NCBI GenBank assembly: GCA_003330885.1 | Contig: CP030277.1 | Location: 3,646,001 to 3,710,000 of the forward strand | Reading direction: 5' to 3' | Length of the DNA stretch: 64,000 nucleotides | Source of the DNA: Rhodobiaceae bacterium | GTDB taxonomy: Bacteria > Pseudomonadota > Alphaproteobacteria > Parvibaculales > Parvibaculaceae | Shown here: positions 35,083 through 44,600 of the stretch, one piece after another | Layout: each line of letters opens with the position of its first letter | Position numbering within the stretch: position 1 is the stretch's first letter | Translations under genes and position numbers: made by a program | Notes under the pieces: generated by a model | Told to the model about the DNA's origin: nothing | The model's database searches: none | The model's input: only the letters and a program-made list of their open reading frames with translations

Positions 35083-35808
35083 ATGAAGATGAATTCTAGG
35101 GGTATTGGTGTAGCCACCATGATCGCCATGTTCGCAAGCGTTGCTCAGGCCAATGAGAGCACGCCGAGGCTCCACCCCGTTGAAAAGGTCTGCGTTGAAT
35201 ATGAACATAGCGGGCAGATGCAGAGCGGGTCATCGACGCGTTGTCATCGCGACTATGGTTACGAGATCTATGAAATTCAAAACATCTCAATGGGCTTGGC
35301 TGGAATAACTCAGACCCAGCGCCAGCACAATATCACCATCGGCGATACAATCTATGCGATCGATCCCGAGACAAATACGGGAACGAAAACCAGAAATCCG
35401 ATGTATGACGGCATCGTACGCAGTGTGGGAGAATCAAGCGTCGAGGAGCTATCCGAGCATCTCCTCTCCGTCATGGGCATGACGCCAACCGGTCGTAGTA
35501 AGTCCATCGCGGGTGAGACTTGCATAATCCACGATACCTCTATGCTGGGATCAGCCTGTCTAACTGATGGTGGTGTGCTCCTCGAGCAGGAAGTTCTCGG
35601 CAACACAATGCGCGCTACGTCGGTCACCTACGATGAGGGGGACGACGCCAACTACACCTTGTACAGAACTGCTCAGATCACCAAAGGGCCTGACCTGTCC
35701 GAGGGGCTGGGTGGGGCCGGTCTTGGGGACCTTGTTGAACAACATGTGCCTGACCTGTCTGAGGGGTTGGGCGGTATCGGCCTTGGCGACCTCATCGGAG
35801 GGCGATAG
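35083..35808 (+). CDS. Secreted protein of unknown function with duplicated C-terminal motif
   Basis: A 241-residue protein with a signal peptide (ending SVAQA) and a mature part I cannot place, loosely similar to DUF4412-type proteins (CVEYEHSGQMQSGSS, IGDTIYAIDPETNTGTKTRNP). It contains several Cys that could pair in the periplasm. The C-terminus carries two copies of PDLSEGLGG-(A/I)-GLGDL spaced 20 residues apart. GGGAGAGA precedes the ATG at 35083. It follows the VWA gene closely and may act with it. Function unknown. Confidence 0.7.
   Translation: MKMNSRGIGVATMIAMFASVAQANESTPRLHPVEKVCVEYEHSGQMQSGSSTRCHRDYGYEIYEIQNISMGLAGITQTQRQHNITIGDTIYAIDPETNTGTKTRNPMYDGIVRSVGESSVEELSEHLLSVMGMTPTGRSKSIAGETCIIHDTSMLGSACLTDGGVLLEQEVLGNTMRATSVTYDEGDDANYTLYRTAQITKGPDLSEGLGGAGLGDLVEQHVPDLSEGLGGIGLGDLIGGR
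35689..35804 (+). repeat. 60-bp tandem duplication at the end of the secreted protein gene
   Basis: CCTGACCTGTC(C/T)GAGGGG and the bases after it recur 60 bases apart and encode PDLSEGLGGxGLGDL twice. The two copies differ at several silent sites, so the duplication is not very recent. Confidence 0.7.
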
Positions 35809-35861
35809 ATGCATGTGTTTCTCCCCGTCGAACAATCTTCGAATGTCAAAAGGACGCGACA

Positions 35862-36356
35862 ATGCGTAAAGGATTGATCCCTATTGCTCTCGCGGCAAGC
35901 CTGTCACTATGCGGTACAGCATCCGCCAATCCAGTGAATAGGGCTCTGGAAGAACTCAATACGATCGATAGCGCTCTCGCTGAGTGCTGGCGCGCGCGAG
36001 CGTTCGGAGTGATTATTGTCGTCAAGTTTCTGCGCGAATGCGTGGTTACTCCGAGGGGTGAGGTGCGCGAGCTTCGCAGCAAGCTGAATGCTCAGATCGG
36101 GACTTTATCTGGAGAAGATACGGAGCGAGCTGATTTGATGGACGTGCGTCTGATGGTCGACAACCTGCGTACATTCCTTAATCAATTGGACGCGGGGCTG
36201 AAACCATTTGGAGACAAAATCGGACAGAGCGGCGTTGATCAGGTCTTGGAGAATGTATGCGAGCAGTCATGGTCCGGCACCGTATATGGGAGTGAGTTTC
36301 GGAGCCGGACCGGTGGCTTCCAAAGAGTTTTACCCTCGCTCTGCGAAGAGCTATAG
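35862..36356 (+). CDS. Small secreted protein of unknown function
   Basis: A 164-residue protein with a clear signal peptide (MRKGLIPIALAASLSLCGTASA) and a mostly helical mature part with four Cys (in AECWRARAF, LRECVVTP, NVCEQSW and LCEEL) that could form two disulfides. I recognise no family. AAAGGAC precedes the ATG. It lies 53 bp after the previous secreted protein gene and 103 bp before a response regulator gene on the same strand, so the four genes from 33.1 to 37.1 kb may form one unit. Confidence 0.65.
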   Translation: MRKGLIPIALAASLSLCGTASANPVNRALEELNTIDSALAECWRARAFGVIIVVKFLRECVVTPRGEVRELRSKLNAQIGTLSGEDTERADLMDVRLMVDNLRTFLNQLDAGLKPFGDKIGQSGVDQVLENVCEQSWSGTVYGSEFRSRTGGFQRVLPSLCEEL

Positions 36357-36459
36357 GGGTCCGTTGTTGAGAAAATTTTGGACAGGCACCAAAACAAAAA
36401 TCGAGCGAACCACAAGCATATCAGACGAGATCAGTGTATGGTCAAGTGGGGGGCGTGGC

Positions 36460-37077
36460 ATGAAAATCCTGCTGGTTGATGACCATCCTGTTTTCAGGAA
36501 CGGCATGACGACAATGCTCAGCAATCTGTTTGAGGGTGCTGCGATTGTTGAAGTGGGAGATGCGTCGACACTCGCGCGGGAAGTTGAAAGCGAGGACGCG
36601 CCGGAACTGGTTTTACTGGATCTGATTTTTCCGGGCTTTCACGCTTTGCGCGACTTTCCTTCATTGCGGCATAAACTACCTGTTACGCCAATCGTCGTGG
36701 TGTCCATGGTTTCAGAGTCGTCCATCATTGACGATGTCATGGCCGCCGGGGCCAATGGATTTGTCTCAAAGTCTGCAAAGCCCGAAGATATCTCTGCTGC
36801 TTTTCTCGCCATTATGGAGGGAGATTCTGTTGTCCTGCGTGCTTCCCAATGGACAGCATCGCAGCCTGCTGGGGAAGACACGCTGGGGCTTCTCACCAAC
36901 CGTCAAATCGATGTTCTGCGGCTGATTTGCAAAGGGCTGTCCAATAAGGAGATAGCACGCGAACTCGATATCTCACCATTCACGGTTCGCATCCATGTAT
37001 CTGCATTACTGAAAACACTTGGCTTGTCGACCCGTTCTGCAGCGGCATCATTCGCCGCCTCGCGCGGATTCGTCTGA
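36460..37077 (+). CDS. NarL/FixJ-type response regulator
   Basis: A 205-residue regulator. The receiver domain (MKILLVDDHPVFRNGMTTML) has acidic Asp7/Asp8, phosphoacceptor Asp54 (LVLLDLIFPG), Ser82 and Lys104 (FVSKSAKPED). The LuxR-type HTH is LTNRQIDVLRLICKGLSNKEIARELDISPFTVRIHV. The true start is the ATG at 36460 after a GGGGGGCG stretch; the frame is open further upstream but overlaps the previous gene. Its last 30 bases overlap the 3' end of the convergent hybrid kinase gene, its probable phosphodonor. Confidence 0.92.
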   Translation: MKILLVDDHPVFRNGMTTMLSNLFEGAAIVEVGDASTLAREVESEDAPELVLLDLIFPGFHALRDFPSLRHKLPVTPIVVVSMVSESSIIDDVMAAGANGFVSKSAKPEDISAAFLAIMEGDSVVLRASQWTASQPAGEDTLGLLTNRQIDVLRLICKGLSNKEIARELDISPFTVRIHVSALLKTLGLSTRSAAASFAASRGFV

Positions 37078-38835
37078 CCGCGTGAGTGCATTGAGAAGCG
37101 CGGAGCGTAATTGCGCTGGCCTGAGCGGTTTGTGCAATAGGGTGACGGCGAGCGTGTCTGCGGCAGACCGCAACTCTTTTGATGTGTTCCCAGATATCAT
37201 GATGACGCCAATATTTTCGCGTGCTTCCTGCAATGCCTTGATGACATCGATGCCTGACATGTTGACGCTCAGCTCATAATCACAAATTAGGACATCAAAA
37301 CAGGCATCGGCCGCGCGGTTCCAGTCTTGCGATGTTTGCACAATACAGCCCCATCGTTCCAAAAGGAGCCTGGTTGCTTCCAGCGTATTTTCGTCATCAT
37401 CCAGAACGAAGACCGATGCGCCATCCACAACACCTGAATTGGATATTGTGGGCAATATCGGTATCGCGACTGAAGCTACGTTCGTCATCTCAAACCCGCG
37501 GATAGAAAAAACGGATCCCTTTCCAGGCAATGACGACAGGTGAACACTCAGCTTCAACTTGTCGGCCACGCGCTTCACGATCGACAATCCAAGTCCAAGC
37601 CCAGGCGCTGCTTCGGCGCCCATTCGCACTGAGTTCAATCGTGTGAACTCTGCGAATATTCGTGTCTGGTCGCTTTCTGGAATTCCTGCACCATTATCGA
37701 CAATATCAATTGACAGATATCCACCGCGTCTGCGGCAACCGATCAACACTACGCCGCCTTCCGAGTGACGGATCGCATTTGAAACCAGGTTTTGAAGCAT
37801 ACGACGGGTGAGAACGGCATCGGCAACAACACTTTGGGTGCAGGCCGCTACACGAAGCTCGACATTGCACGCTTCAGCTACAAGGGCGAAATCGCGCACG
37901 ACCTCGTTAATGACTTCGGTCGGCTGGAACACTTGGGGGCGAACGTTAATGCCTCCAGTGTCGAGCAGCGTCACATCCAGTAAGCTATCGAAGAGCTTGG
38001 TAAGTACGTCGAGTGATTGGCGTACCCTGCTGAGGATGCGTTCCTCCTCAGCCTTGGTTTTGGCTTCAGGCAGAGATTCAATAAAAAGATTGATTGCATG
38101 CAAAGGTTGTCTCAAGTCGTGACTAGCTTGAGCCAGAAAACGTGACTTAGCCAAATTGGCTTCCTCTGCCTCTGCTTTGGCAAGTGCAAGTTCCTCCGAT
38201 TGCGTGCGAACACTTTCGAGAAGATCATCTTTCTCGATCTGAAGTTTGAATGCTCGCAACATGAAGTCGTTTATTTTCCGCGCGAGCGAAACTAGCACGA
38301 CGATATAGGCAAAGATCAAACCGCCTGAAATCAGGCTCTCAGAGCCCGGCTCAAATAGATAGCGAACCGCAAGCGGCAGCATTCCTGGAATGATGGACGA
38401 GTAGCAGGTCTGTAACCTCATCCCTTGTGTGCCGACGGCGCTCAACGACATACCGCCCATTACAAAAGTCAGGAAGAGCTGCTTAACCGGGTCCCCCACA
38501 GGGAAGAGAAAAAAGCCAGCAAACCCCCACATGCATCCAACCCAGATAGCAGAGACATCAAACTGGCGACGAATGGAAAGAAACTCTTCCTCTGTCCACT
38601 CAGCCGTGGAATGCCGTGTTGCGAGAATGATCTGAAATATAATTGCAGCACTGATCAAGGTAACGAAAGCAACGCCTCGCCATATTGGAATGGACCCAGC
38701 CATGACGAACGCGACCAGAACCGCCACGAATATGTGCATCAAACTTGCAACCAGATTGCGCCCTAGAAGCATCCGTAAAGCATGGCGATCAAGGGAGGAA
38801 TCTGAGTGCGCATCGGGTGGGACGATCTTAGGCAT
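37048..38835 (-). CDS. Hybrid histidine kinase with multi-helix membrane sensor
   Basis: A 595-residue kinase. Six hydrophobic helices (about residues 25-190) form an integral membrane sensor, followed by a coiled coil, the H-box ASHDLRQPLHAINLFIE (about 243), a HATPase domain (NLVSNAIRHS, DNGAGIPES, GLGLGLSIV) and a C-terminal receiver (VFVLDDDENTLEA, with phosphoacceptor Asp in LICDYEL). The HDLRQPLHA box marks a family often paired with LuxR-type regulators. The ATG at 38835 has GAGGA upstream and replaces an ATG at 38862. Its stop lies inside the convergent response regulator gene, a 30-bp tail overlap. Confidence 0.92.
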   Translation of the reverse strand: MPKIVPPDAHSDSSLDRHALRMLLGRNLVASLMHIFVAVLVAFVMAGSIPIWRGVAFVTLISAAIIFQIILATRHSTAEWTEEEFLSIRRQFDVSAIWVGCMWGFAGFFLFPVGDPVKQLFLTFVMGGMSLSAVGTQGMRLQTCYSSIIPGMLPLAVRYLFEPGSESLISGGLIFAYIVVLVSLARKINDFMLRAFKLQIEKDDLLESVRTQSEELALAKAEAEEANLAKSRFLAQASHDLRQPLHAINLFIESLPEAKTKAEEERILSRVRQSLDVLTKLFDSLLDVTLLDTGGINVRPQVFQPTEVINEVVRDFALVAEACNVELRVAACTQSVVADAVLTRRMLQNLVSNAIRHSEGGVVLIGCRRRGGYLSIDIVDNGAGIPESDQTRIFAEFTRLNSVRMGAEAAPGLGLGLSIVKRVADKLKLSVHLSSLPGKGSVFSIRGFEMTNVASVAIPILPTISNSGVVDGASVFVLDDDENTLEATRLLLERWGCIVQTSQDWNRAADACFDVLICDYELSVNMSGIDVIKALQEARENIGVIMISGNTSKELRSAADTLAVTLLHKPLRPAQLRSALLNALTRSDESARGGE

Positions 38836-39104
38836 ATGTCCTCGGCGAGTTGAGCGAGCCAATGGGATACTTCACCCTATCTTCAAACGGTTGAGTAAGC
38901 AGCCGGGCACTTGGAGAATTTCTATTTCTCGAAAGGAACATGGCAGTACTGCCATTGGTCCACCAGAGGTTACCCCATCGAAAAGAGCCGCACGGACCGT
39001 GGTCCATCCATTCGGGGCTGGCGAGTAGTGCAAGTGAGCTACTAGGCAGGGCATGCCGGCAATGGCAGGCTCTGTTAACGATCATTGGCAGAACTTGGGG
39101 AACA

Positions 39105-39443
39105 ATGACTTATCATTTCAAGAGGTTCTTTCTCGTGGGCGTGGTCGCGCTCCCGCTGGCAATCGTGGCCGGGTGCGGTGACCAGGGAGCCCCGAATGCA
39201 TCAGCCGTAGCAAAAGCATGTCTCTCGACAACGAACATGACCGACGAGCTATGCAGCTGCATTGGTGATGAAGCAGAAGAAAAACTCAGTGCTGACGGTA
39301 TGCGCTTCCTGACGGCGTTGCTGGAGGGCGATGAGGATGAAACCGCAGAGTTGAGAGAGCAACTGGGCTTGGAAGAAGTTGCTAAAGCGGGAATGTTCAT
39401 GACAACAGCACCCGCCACATGCGCTGCCAGACTGGCGCGTTAG
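39105..39443 (+). CDS. Small lipoprotein of unknown function
   Basis: A 112-residue lipoprotein. The lipobox IVAGC makes Cys24 the acylated residue. The mature part contains CLSTTNMTDELCSCIGDEAEEKL and a C-terminal TAPATCAARL, so several Cys may pair. The spacing of the LCSCIGD cluster is the most distinctive feature and recurs in small bacterial exported proteins, but I assign no function. TTGGGG precedes the ATG at 39105. The 269-bp gap to the divergent hybrid kinase holds no gene. Confidence 0.65.
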   Translation: MTYHFKRFFLVGVVALPLAIVAGCGDQGAPNASAVAKACLSTTNMTDELCSCIGDEAEEKLSADGMRFLTALLEGDEDETAELREQLGLEEVAKAGMFMTTAPATCAARLAR

Positions 39444-39560
39444 GACACGTAGCAATTCCGTTCATGCTCATTGCCGCTACCTCCCCAGGGTAAGGAGGTA
39501 TGAACGCCACGGGCAAGTAGGTTTCTGGTGCAGATGGGTTATAGCCAAGGGAAGATTATC

Positions 39561-41129
39561 ATGCGTTTATCGATTGGTTTACTCACATTTCTGGTGGTCG
39601 GGATGTTTGTACTGCAGCCTATGGGTACAGCCCATGCTGAGGAAGACGCGCCGCAAGAAAAACTCATTGAACTACAGGAAGTCATCATTACGGGCTCGAG
39701 AACAGCAATAGCAAGGGCAGGTCTTTCGCATCTCGTAGTCAGTGACCAATTTTGCCGCGAGGGTGGCTCGGTCTCTCTAAGCGAAATGACGGCGTTTGAA
39801 GGACATATCACCAAGACAATGGCAGAAGAGGATCTGCGTAAGTTACGTGAGGATATGTGCAAATGGGAACGGGCGGAAAAAGCAGAAAAAGAAAGGCTGA
39901 AAAGAATTAGCGAAGCGCTGGCAAAAATTAACATCGTGGTTGTTCCAAAAGCACCGCCTGGTCAGCCGCCTTTTGGTGAAATTCCTGAGAATTTGGGAGG
40001 CAGTGGTACGAATTTTGATGAAGCGCGAGCAACGGAAAGCTTGCGAGGGGATCTTGAGTACTTGAGTGATACGAGTTGGGGAGACCGAACTGCCGGAGCG
40101 CCGCTGAATTATTACGTCCAGGATGACTGGAGGCATAGAAACTGGTCTCATAATATCGGACTGCGGGATGAAGATTCCGAACCTCCAATTTTGGAGCCAG
40201 AAAACGAGGTTCTAGGGGGCAATACCGCACGGGTGCCAAACACTGACCAATCCGTTGATGGTGGACCCAAAGTTAGTCTTGGTCTCGGCGTTAACCGCAT
40301 ATTCGGTCCTGACCTCACGCTTGGCTCTCACCGTGACAGCTTTGATAACGACAACACTGTCCCTGAAGTTTCATTGAGTTTTACACCGGGCGTAAGCTTC
40401 AACAATCTCTTCCCGGTAGTCGACATCTATGGCGGAAAACTATCCGGCCTGGATGAGAGCATCGGCGATACAAACCGCAATGGCTTTATCACCATCATCG
40501 ATGGCAGCAACCCCGGCCTGACCCCGGTGACGAATTCTAGAAATACTGAGCTTGAGCTGGATTATTTCGAAATCGGCGGTAAGGCCGGTTTGGAAGGAAG
40601 GTTTAACGGGTTTGATGTTTATACTGGCTTGATCGTCGAGCGCAGTAATTTTGATTACAGGCTCACTGAAGAGGTCTCGGGCAATAATGGTGTGAACTTT
40701 TTCACGCATAATCTTGATCTGAACTTACGCTCCACATTTGTCGGGCCAGAAATTAGGATCGGTAAAAGGATACCGCTCAAGTTTGATGGCTTCCACAATC
40801 ATCCTTGCAATACCCTCCTGTCATTGGATGTCTGGGCAGCGCCGGGTTATAACCATACAAGCCTTACCGCCAATCAATCCGGAACGGCTTTGGGCAATGC
40901 CACACAAGACGACACAGAAAATAAACTCGCATTCCGCTCCGGCGTGAATCTCGGTGCGGGCATGCCGGTCGGCATTGGGTTCGTTCAATTGAATATATTT
41001 GGCGGTTTGGATACCGGCGCGCCTGATGTCAGCTACCCAACGATTGGCGGAACACGCATCGAGGCAGATTCAAGCACGGCTTATAGTTTCGGCGGGTCAC
41101 TGCGGCTGAAAATTCCCTTTGGGGGGTGA
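39561..41129 (+). CDS. Outer-membrane beta-barrel protein with TonB-receptor-like N-terminus
   Basis: A 522-residue protein. A signal peptide (ending TAHA) is followed by LIELQEVIITGSRTAIARAG, which looks like the TonB-box/plug opening of a TonB-dependent receptor. Instead of a plug there is a Lys/Glu-rich helical segment (about 85-130, probably coiled coil). From about 230 to the end are alternating strands (VSLGLGVNRIFGPDLTLG, LELDYFEIGGKAGLEGRF, AYSFGGSLRLKIPFGG) that suggest a barrel. AGGGAAG precedes the ATG. I cannot assign a family; it may be a porin-like or assembly protein. Confidence 0.6.
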   Translation: MRLSIGLLTFLVVGMFVLQPMGTAHAEEDAPQEKLIELQEVIITGSRTAIARAGLSHLVVSDQFCREGGSVSLSEMTAFEGHITKTMAEEDLRKLREDMCKWERAEKAEKERLKRISEALAKINIVVVPKAPPGQPPFGEIPENLGGSGTNFDEARATESLRGDLEYLSDTSWGDRTAGAPLNYYVQDDWRHRNWSHNIGLRDEDSEPPILEPENEVLGGNTARVPNTDQSVDGGPKVSLGLGVNRIFGPDLTLGSHRDSFDNDNTVPEVSLSFTPGVSFNNLFPVVDIYGGKLSGLDESIGDTNRNGFITIIDGSNPGLTPVTNSRNTELELDYFEIGGKAGLEGRFNGFDVYTGLIVERSNFDYRLTEEVSGNNGVNFFTHNLDLNLRSTFVGPEIRIGKRIPLKFDGFHNHPCNTLLSLDVWAAPGYNHTSLTANQSGTALGNATQDDTENKLAFRSGVNLGAGMPVGIGFVQLNIFGGLDTGAPDVSYPTIGGTRIEADSSTAYSFGGSLRLKIPFGG

Positions 41130-41695
41130 GGGCCAAGTTTTGATGAATAGGGCATTCACACCGCCCTCTGGTTACAAGGGGCACTCCTGCACGCAGGATG
41201 GTTTCATTTGCCTTTCCTGCTAGGTCGAGAGCGGCGCAGGCGGGTCAGCAAAACCGGGAAGAAGTTCGGCTTTCCTGTTTTCTGGGCCGAAATGGCGTCC
41301 CACTGCGCCACAGTGTTGAATAAGGTCTTCGAACTTTCTTCGTTTCGGCGTGCCACTTTCCATAAATTCAGACGCCTGCTCTCATCCTAGATCAGGCCAA
41401 CTTCCTGCCTGTTTGAAACCAGCGTAGAGCGGCATGGCTTCTTGCGAGCTTGGAGAACAAGCTTATCGGCTAAGTGGTCGTTAATAGCTTGGCGTGATGT
41501 GGAGTTACCAGTCTACCTGTAATCGGCAGCTGGTAGTCTTGGACGGTTGGTTTCTGCCGGTTTTTACCATGTTCTTTCGGGAATCCTGAAGTCTTCTGAT
41601 CATTGTGACGGTCGTCCACCCAATTGGGTGATTACGGATCGTTTCGACCCCATTACTAAATTTTGAAGGAGACAAAAGTATAGGGGTTGGGATTC
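41130..41695. other. Intergenic region with one copy of a dispersed repeat
   Basis: This 566-bp gap has no convincing gene. It contains the repeat at 41277-41367 (separate entry) and the upstream sequence of the second autotransporter gene, whose ribosome-binding site is probably AGGGG near 41682. No clear terminator was found after the outer-membrane protein gene. Confidence 0.5.
41277..41367. repeat. Dispersed intergenic repeat, copy 1
   Basis: The block from GTTTTCTGG through CCCACTGCGCCA and GTGTTGAA-AAGG to ACTTTCC-AAAT matches a block at 46927-47030 over its full length, with scattered differences. Copy 1 has a single GTGTTGAATAAG where copy 2 has it twice. The reading frame for SHCA-VLNKV-FEL is open in both copies, so it may be a relic of a mobile element's gene, although no transposase is recognisable. 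Confidence 0.7.
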
Positions 41696-44600
41696 ATGGT
41701 TTCTTCTTTTCAGCATCTGCAATCTGTACTGCTGCGCGGCGGGCGCATGACCAAAGTGGCAGGCAGGGCAGCGAGCTACGCCCCTCAACTTGGATTGGCC
41801 CAACTTGGTGCAGCATTGTTTGCGTCCGTTCCCCTGCTCATGACTGGCCCAACGACGGCGAATGCCGCCTGCGTTGACATGGGGGGCGGCACTATTGAAT
41901 GCAGCGGCACGATCACGACCCCCCAGTCTCTGGGGCCTCCACCTGCGGGCACTGCGCTGACTGTCAGCACCACAGCAGGTACCTCAATTAACGCGGCGGG
42001 CACTGCGCTGAACCTAACGAATGCTGGTGGCGATCTGGGTATCACCTTCACCGACACCCATATGTCTTCCATCACTGGTAGCGCGTACGGGGTTTACGCC
42101 CTTAACAATGGCAGTGGCGCCATTTCGATCACGACTTCGGGCACCGTCACGGGTACCACACAAATTGGCGTTTACGCATTTAACAAAAGTACCGGCACAA
42201 ACGTGACGATTGAGACGGCGGCAGTGACCGGTGGTGATGATGGAATTCAAGCAAATAATAGGGGCAGCGGTGCGCTGTCGGTTACCGCGACAGGACAGGT
42301 TATCGGCGGCAGCCACGGGATCTCCGCCTACAATGGCCCTACTACGTCCGGCGGTCTCACGATCCAGGCAGCTGCGGTAACCGGTGCGGCCAATGGTATT
42401 AGCGCAACCAATGCTGGCAGTGGCGCTCTGTCGATCACGGCGACCGGAGATGTGGTGGGGACTGGATCGCGCGGGATACTCGTGACCAATTCAGGCACCG
42501 ACCTGACAATCCGGGCAGCGGCGGTGACCGGCAGTACCCGTGGAATTTTAGCAACTAACAGGGGTAGCGGCGCTCTGTCGATCACGACCACCGGGGATGT
42601 GAGTGGACAAAACGATGAGGGAATTAACGCGAGTAATACAGCTGCTGGCACGGCTCTGACGATTGCTGCGGCGGCGGTGACCGGCGCTCAAGACGGGATC
42701 CGGGCACGTAATAGTGGCAGCGGGGCCCTGTCGGTGACGGCCACGGGCACCGTCACCGGTGGTCCCAGCTTTATGGGTGGCCCCGGCTATGACGGGATTT
42801 ACGCGTCCAATTCAAATGCTGGCACAGCCCTGACGGTTGAGACGGCGATGGTGACCGGTGGGAAACGTGGGATTTACGCAATTAATGCAGGTACGGGCGC
42901 TTTGTTGATCACGTCGACTGGTACCGCTACGGGAACTTCAGATGACGGAATCTCGGCGAATAATTCGTCCAATGCGGGCACTGATGTGACGATTCAGACG
43001 GCGGCGGTGGCCGGAGGAAGACGAGGGATTTTCGCGGTTAATCAAGGCAGCGGCGCCATGTCGATCACAGCCACAGGTTCGGTCACGGGCGCCACAGATG
43101 ACGGGATTTCTGCGCGTAACAATGGCAACGGTGCCCTAACGATCGAGGCGGCGGCCGTGACTGGCAGTGTGAATGGGATTTTCGCGGATAACGGAGTCAC
43201 CGGCGCGGTGTCTATCACAGTGAGTGGCGCCGTGACGGGCGGCACGGGGGTGGGTATCTCCACCTATGCTGATCGTAATAAGGCGGTAACGATCACCTTG
43301 AACGCAGGAAGCACGGTCAGTGCCACAAGCGGGAACGCGATCCTTGATAGAAACGGCATGGGTGGTGGGGCCGATGCCACGGTAACGGTGAATGCAGGCT
43401 CTGCGATTGTCGGGTCCATTGACCTCGGCGACGGGAGCGACACGATTGTGTTGGCGGGCGGCGACGTAACGGGTGTCACCAGCTTTGACGGCGGTGATGA
43501 CAGTTCGGCCGGCGATAGCTTCATCGACACAGTGCGGGTGACCGGCACAACCTCTCTTGCCGGTGCCAATGTCACAAACTTTGAGAAGCTGGAAGTTGCA
43601 AGCGGCGGAAGCCTATCTCTTACCGACAACATGCTCGCAGTCGGTGATGGCACGGCTGGCACGGGTGTTTTCATCCAGTCCGGCGGTACTTTGCTTGGCA
43701 GGATGGGAACCACAACCTTGTCAGCGCCTGTGACCATTGGAGGGACGCTCTCTGTGCCTGCAGGCTCAACTGTGAGTATTTCGGGAGATACGACATTTGA
43801 GGCGAGCAGTCGTTTCCAGGTGGGCATCGCGTCTGATGTGTCTGCAGGTCTGCTAAAGGGGGATGGCAGTGCGATCGTGTTTAATGCGGGGTCTGAAGTT
43901 TTTGCGGATGTCACGCAGGGGGCTGAACTCGGTGAGGGAGGTACCCGCGTTGCGACCGCAACAAACGGGATCACGGATAATGGTCTTACCGTTGACGATA
44001 ACAGTGTCATCTATGAGTTCACTCATGAAGTGCGGAACGCAGGAGCAGATCTCTTCCTCATTGCGAAGCGAGCGCTGACCGCATTTGATGCCACGACGAA
44101 TGGCAGCGGGGGCACGAATGCGGAGAGTATTGCGTCTGCGATTGATCTGTTCCTAGACACAGCGCCGACGGACAATGTGATCGCAACCTATCTGGCCCAG
44201 TTCCCGGTTGGCGAACAGGAAGCGCAACTTCTCCAGCTGGTGAAGGATAGTCTGCCATCTGAGTCTAGCGGAGATGGGAGCGCGACGATTGCTTCGGCCG
44301 ATCTGGTCCTTGACCTCATCACAGATCGACTGAGTGGCGGTGGCTCTGGTGTCGCTGAGGGCGGTGCGCGCCAAATGGGTGTTGCTGCCGGGGAGAAGTT
44401 CCTTGGGGGTCCGGGAAATTGGACAATCTGGGGCCGAGCTGGGGCGAGCTTTGCGGAATTTGAACCTTCCGGCGTCAATGGTTTTGAAGCGGATACCTAT
44501 GGGGTCTCACTCGGAATGGATGGCGACATCGCCCAGGACCTGCGCATGGGTGTTGCAGTTTTCTACTCCGATACTGAGGTCGACGAAATTGGTGTCGCCG

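Noticed and set aside
17802-41367. 14 bases (GCCACTTTCCATAA) shared by the tRNA-Arg 3' end and the dispersed repeat, as possible att sites of a 23-kb island
   Set aside because: A 14-base match is expected by chance at this window size, no integrase lies between, and the match covers little of the tRNA itself.
43264-44010. Minus-strand frame of 248 codons opposite the second autotransporter
   Set aside because: Antisense of the passenger, with low-complexity Ser/Pro/Val sequence and no homology pattern.
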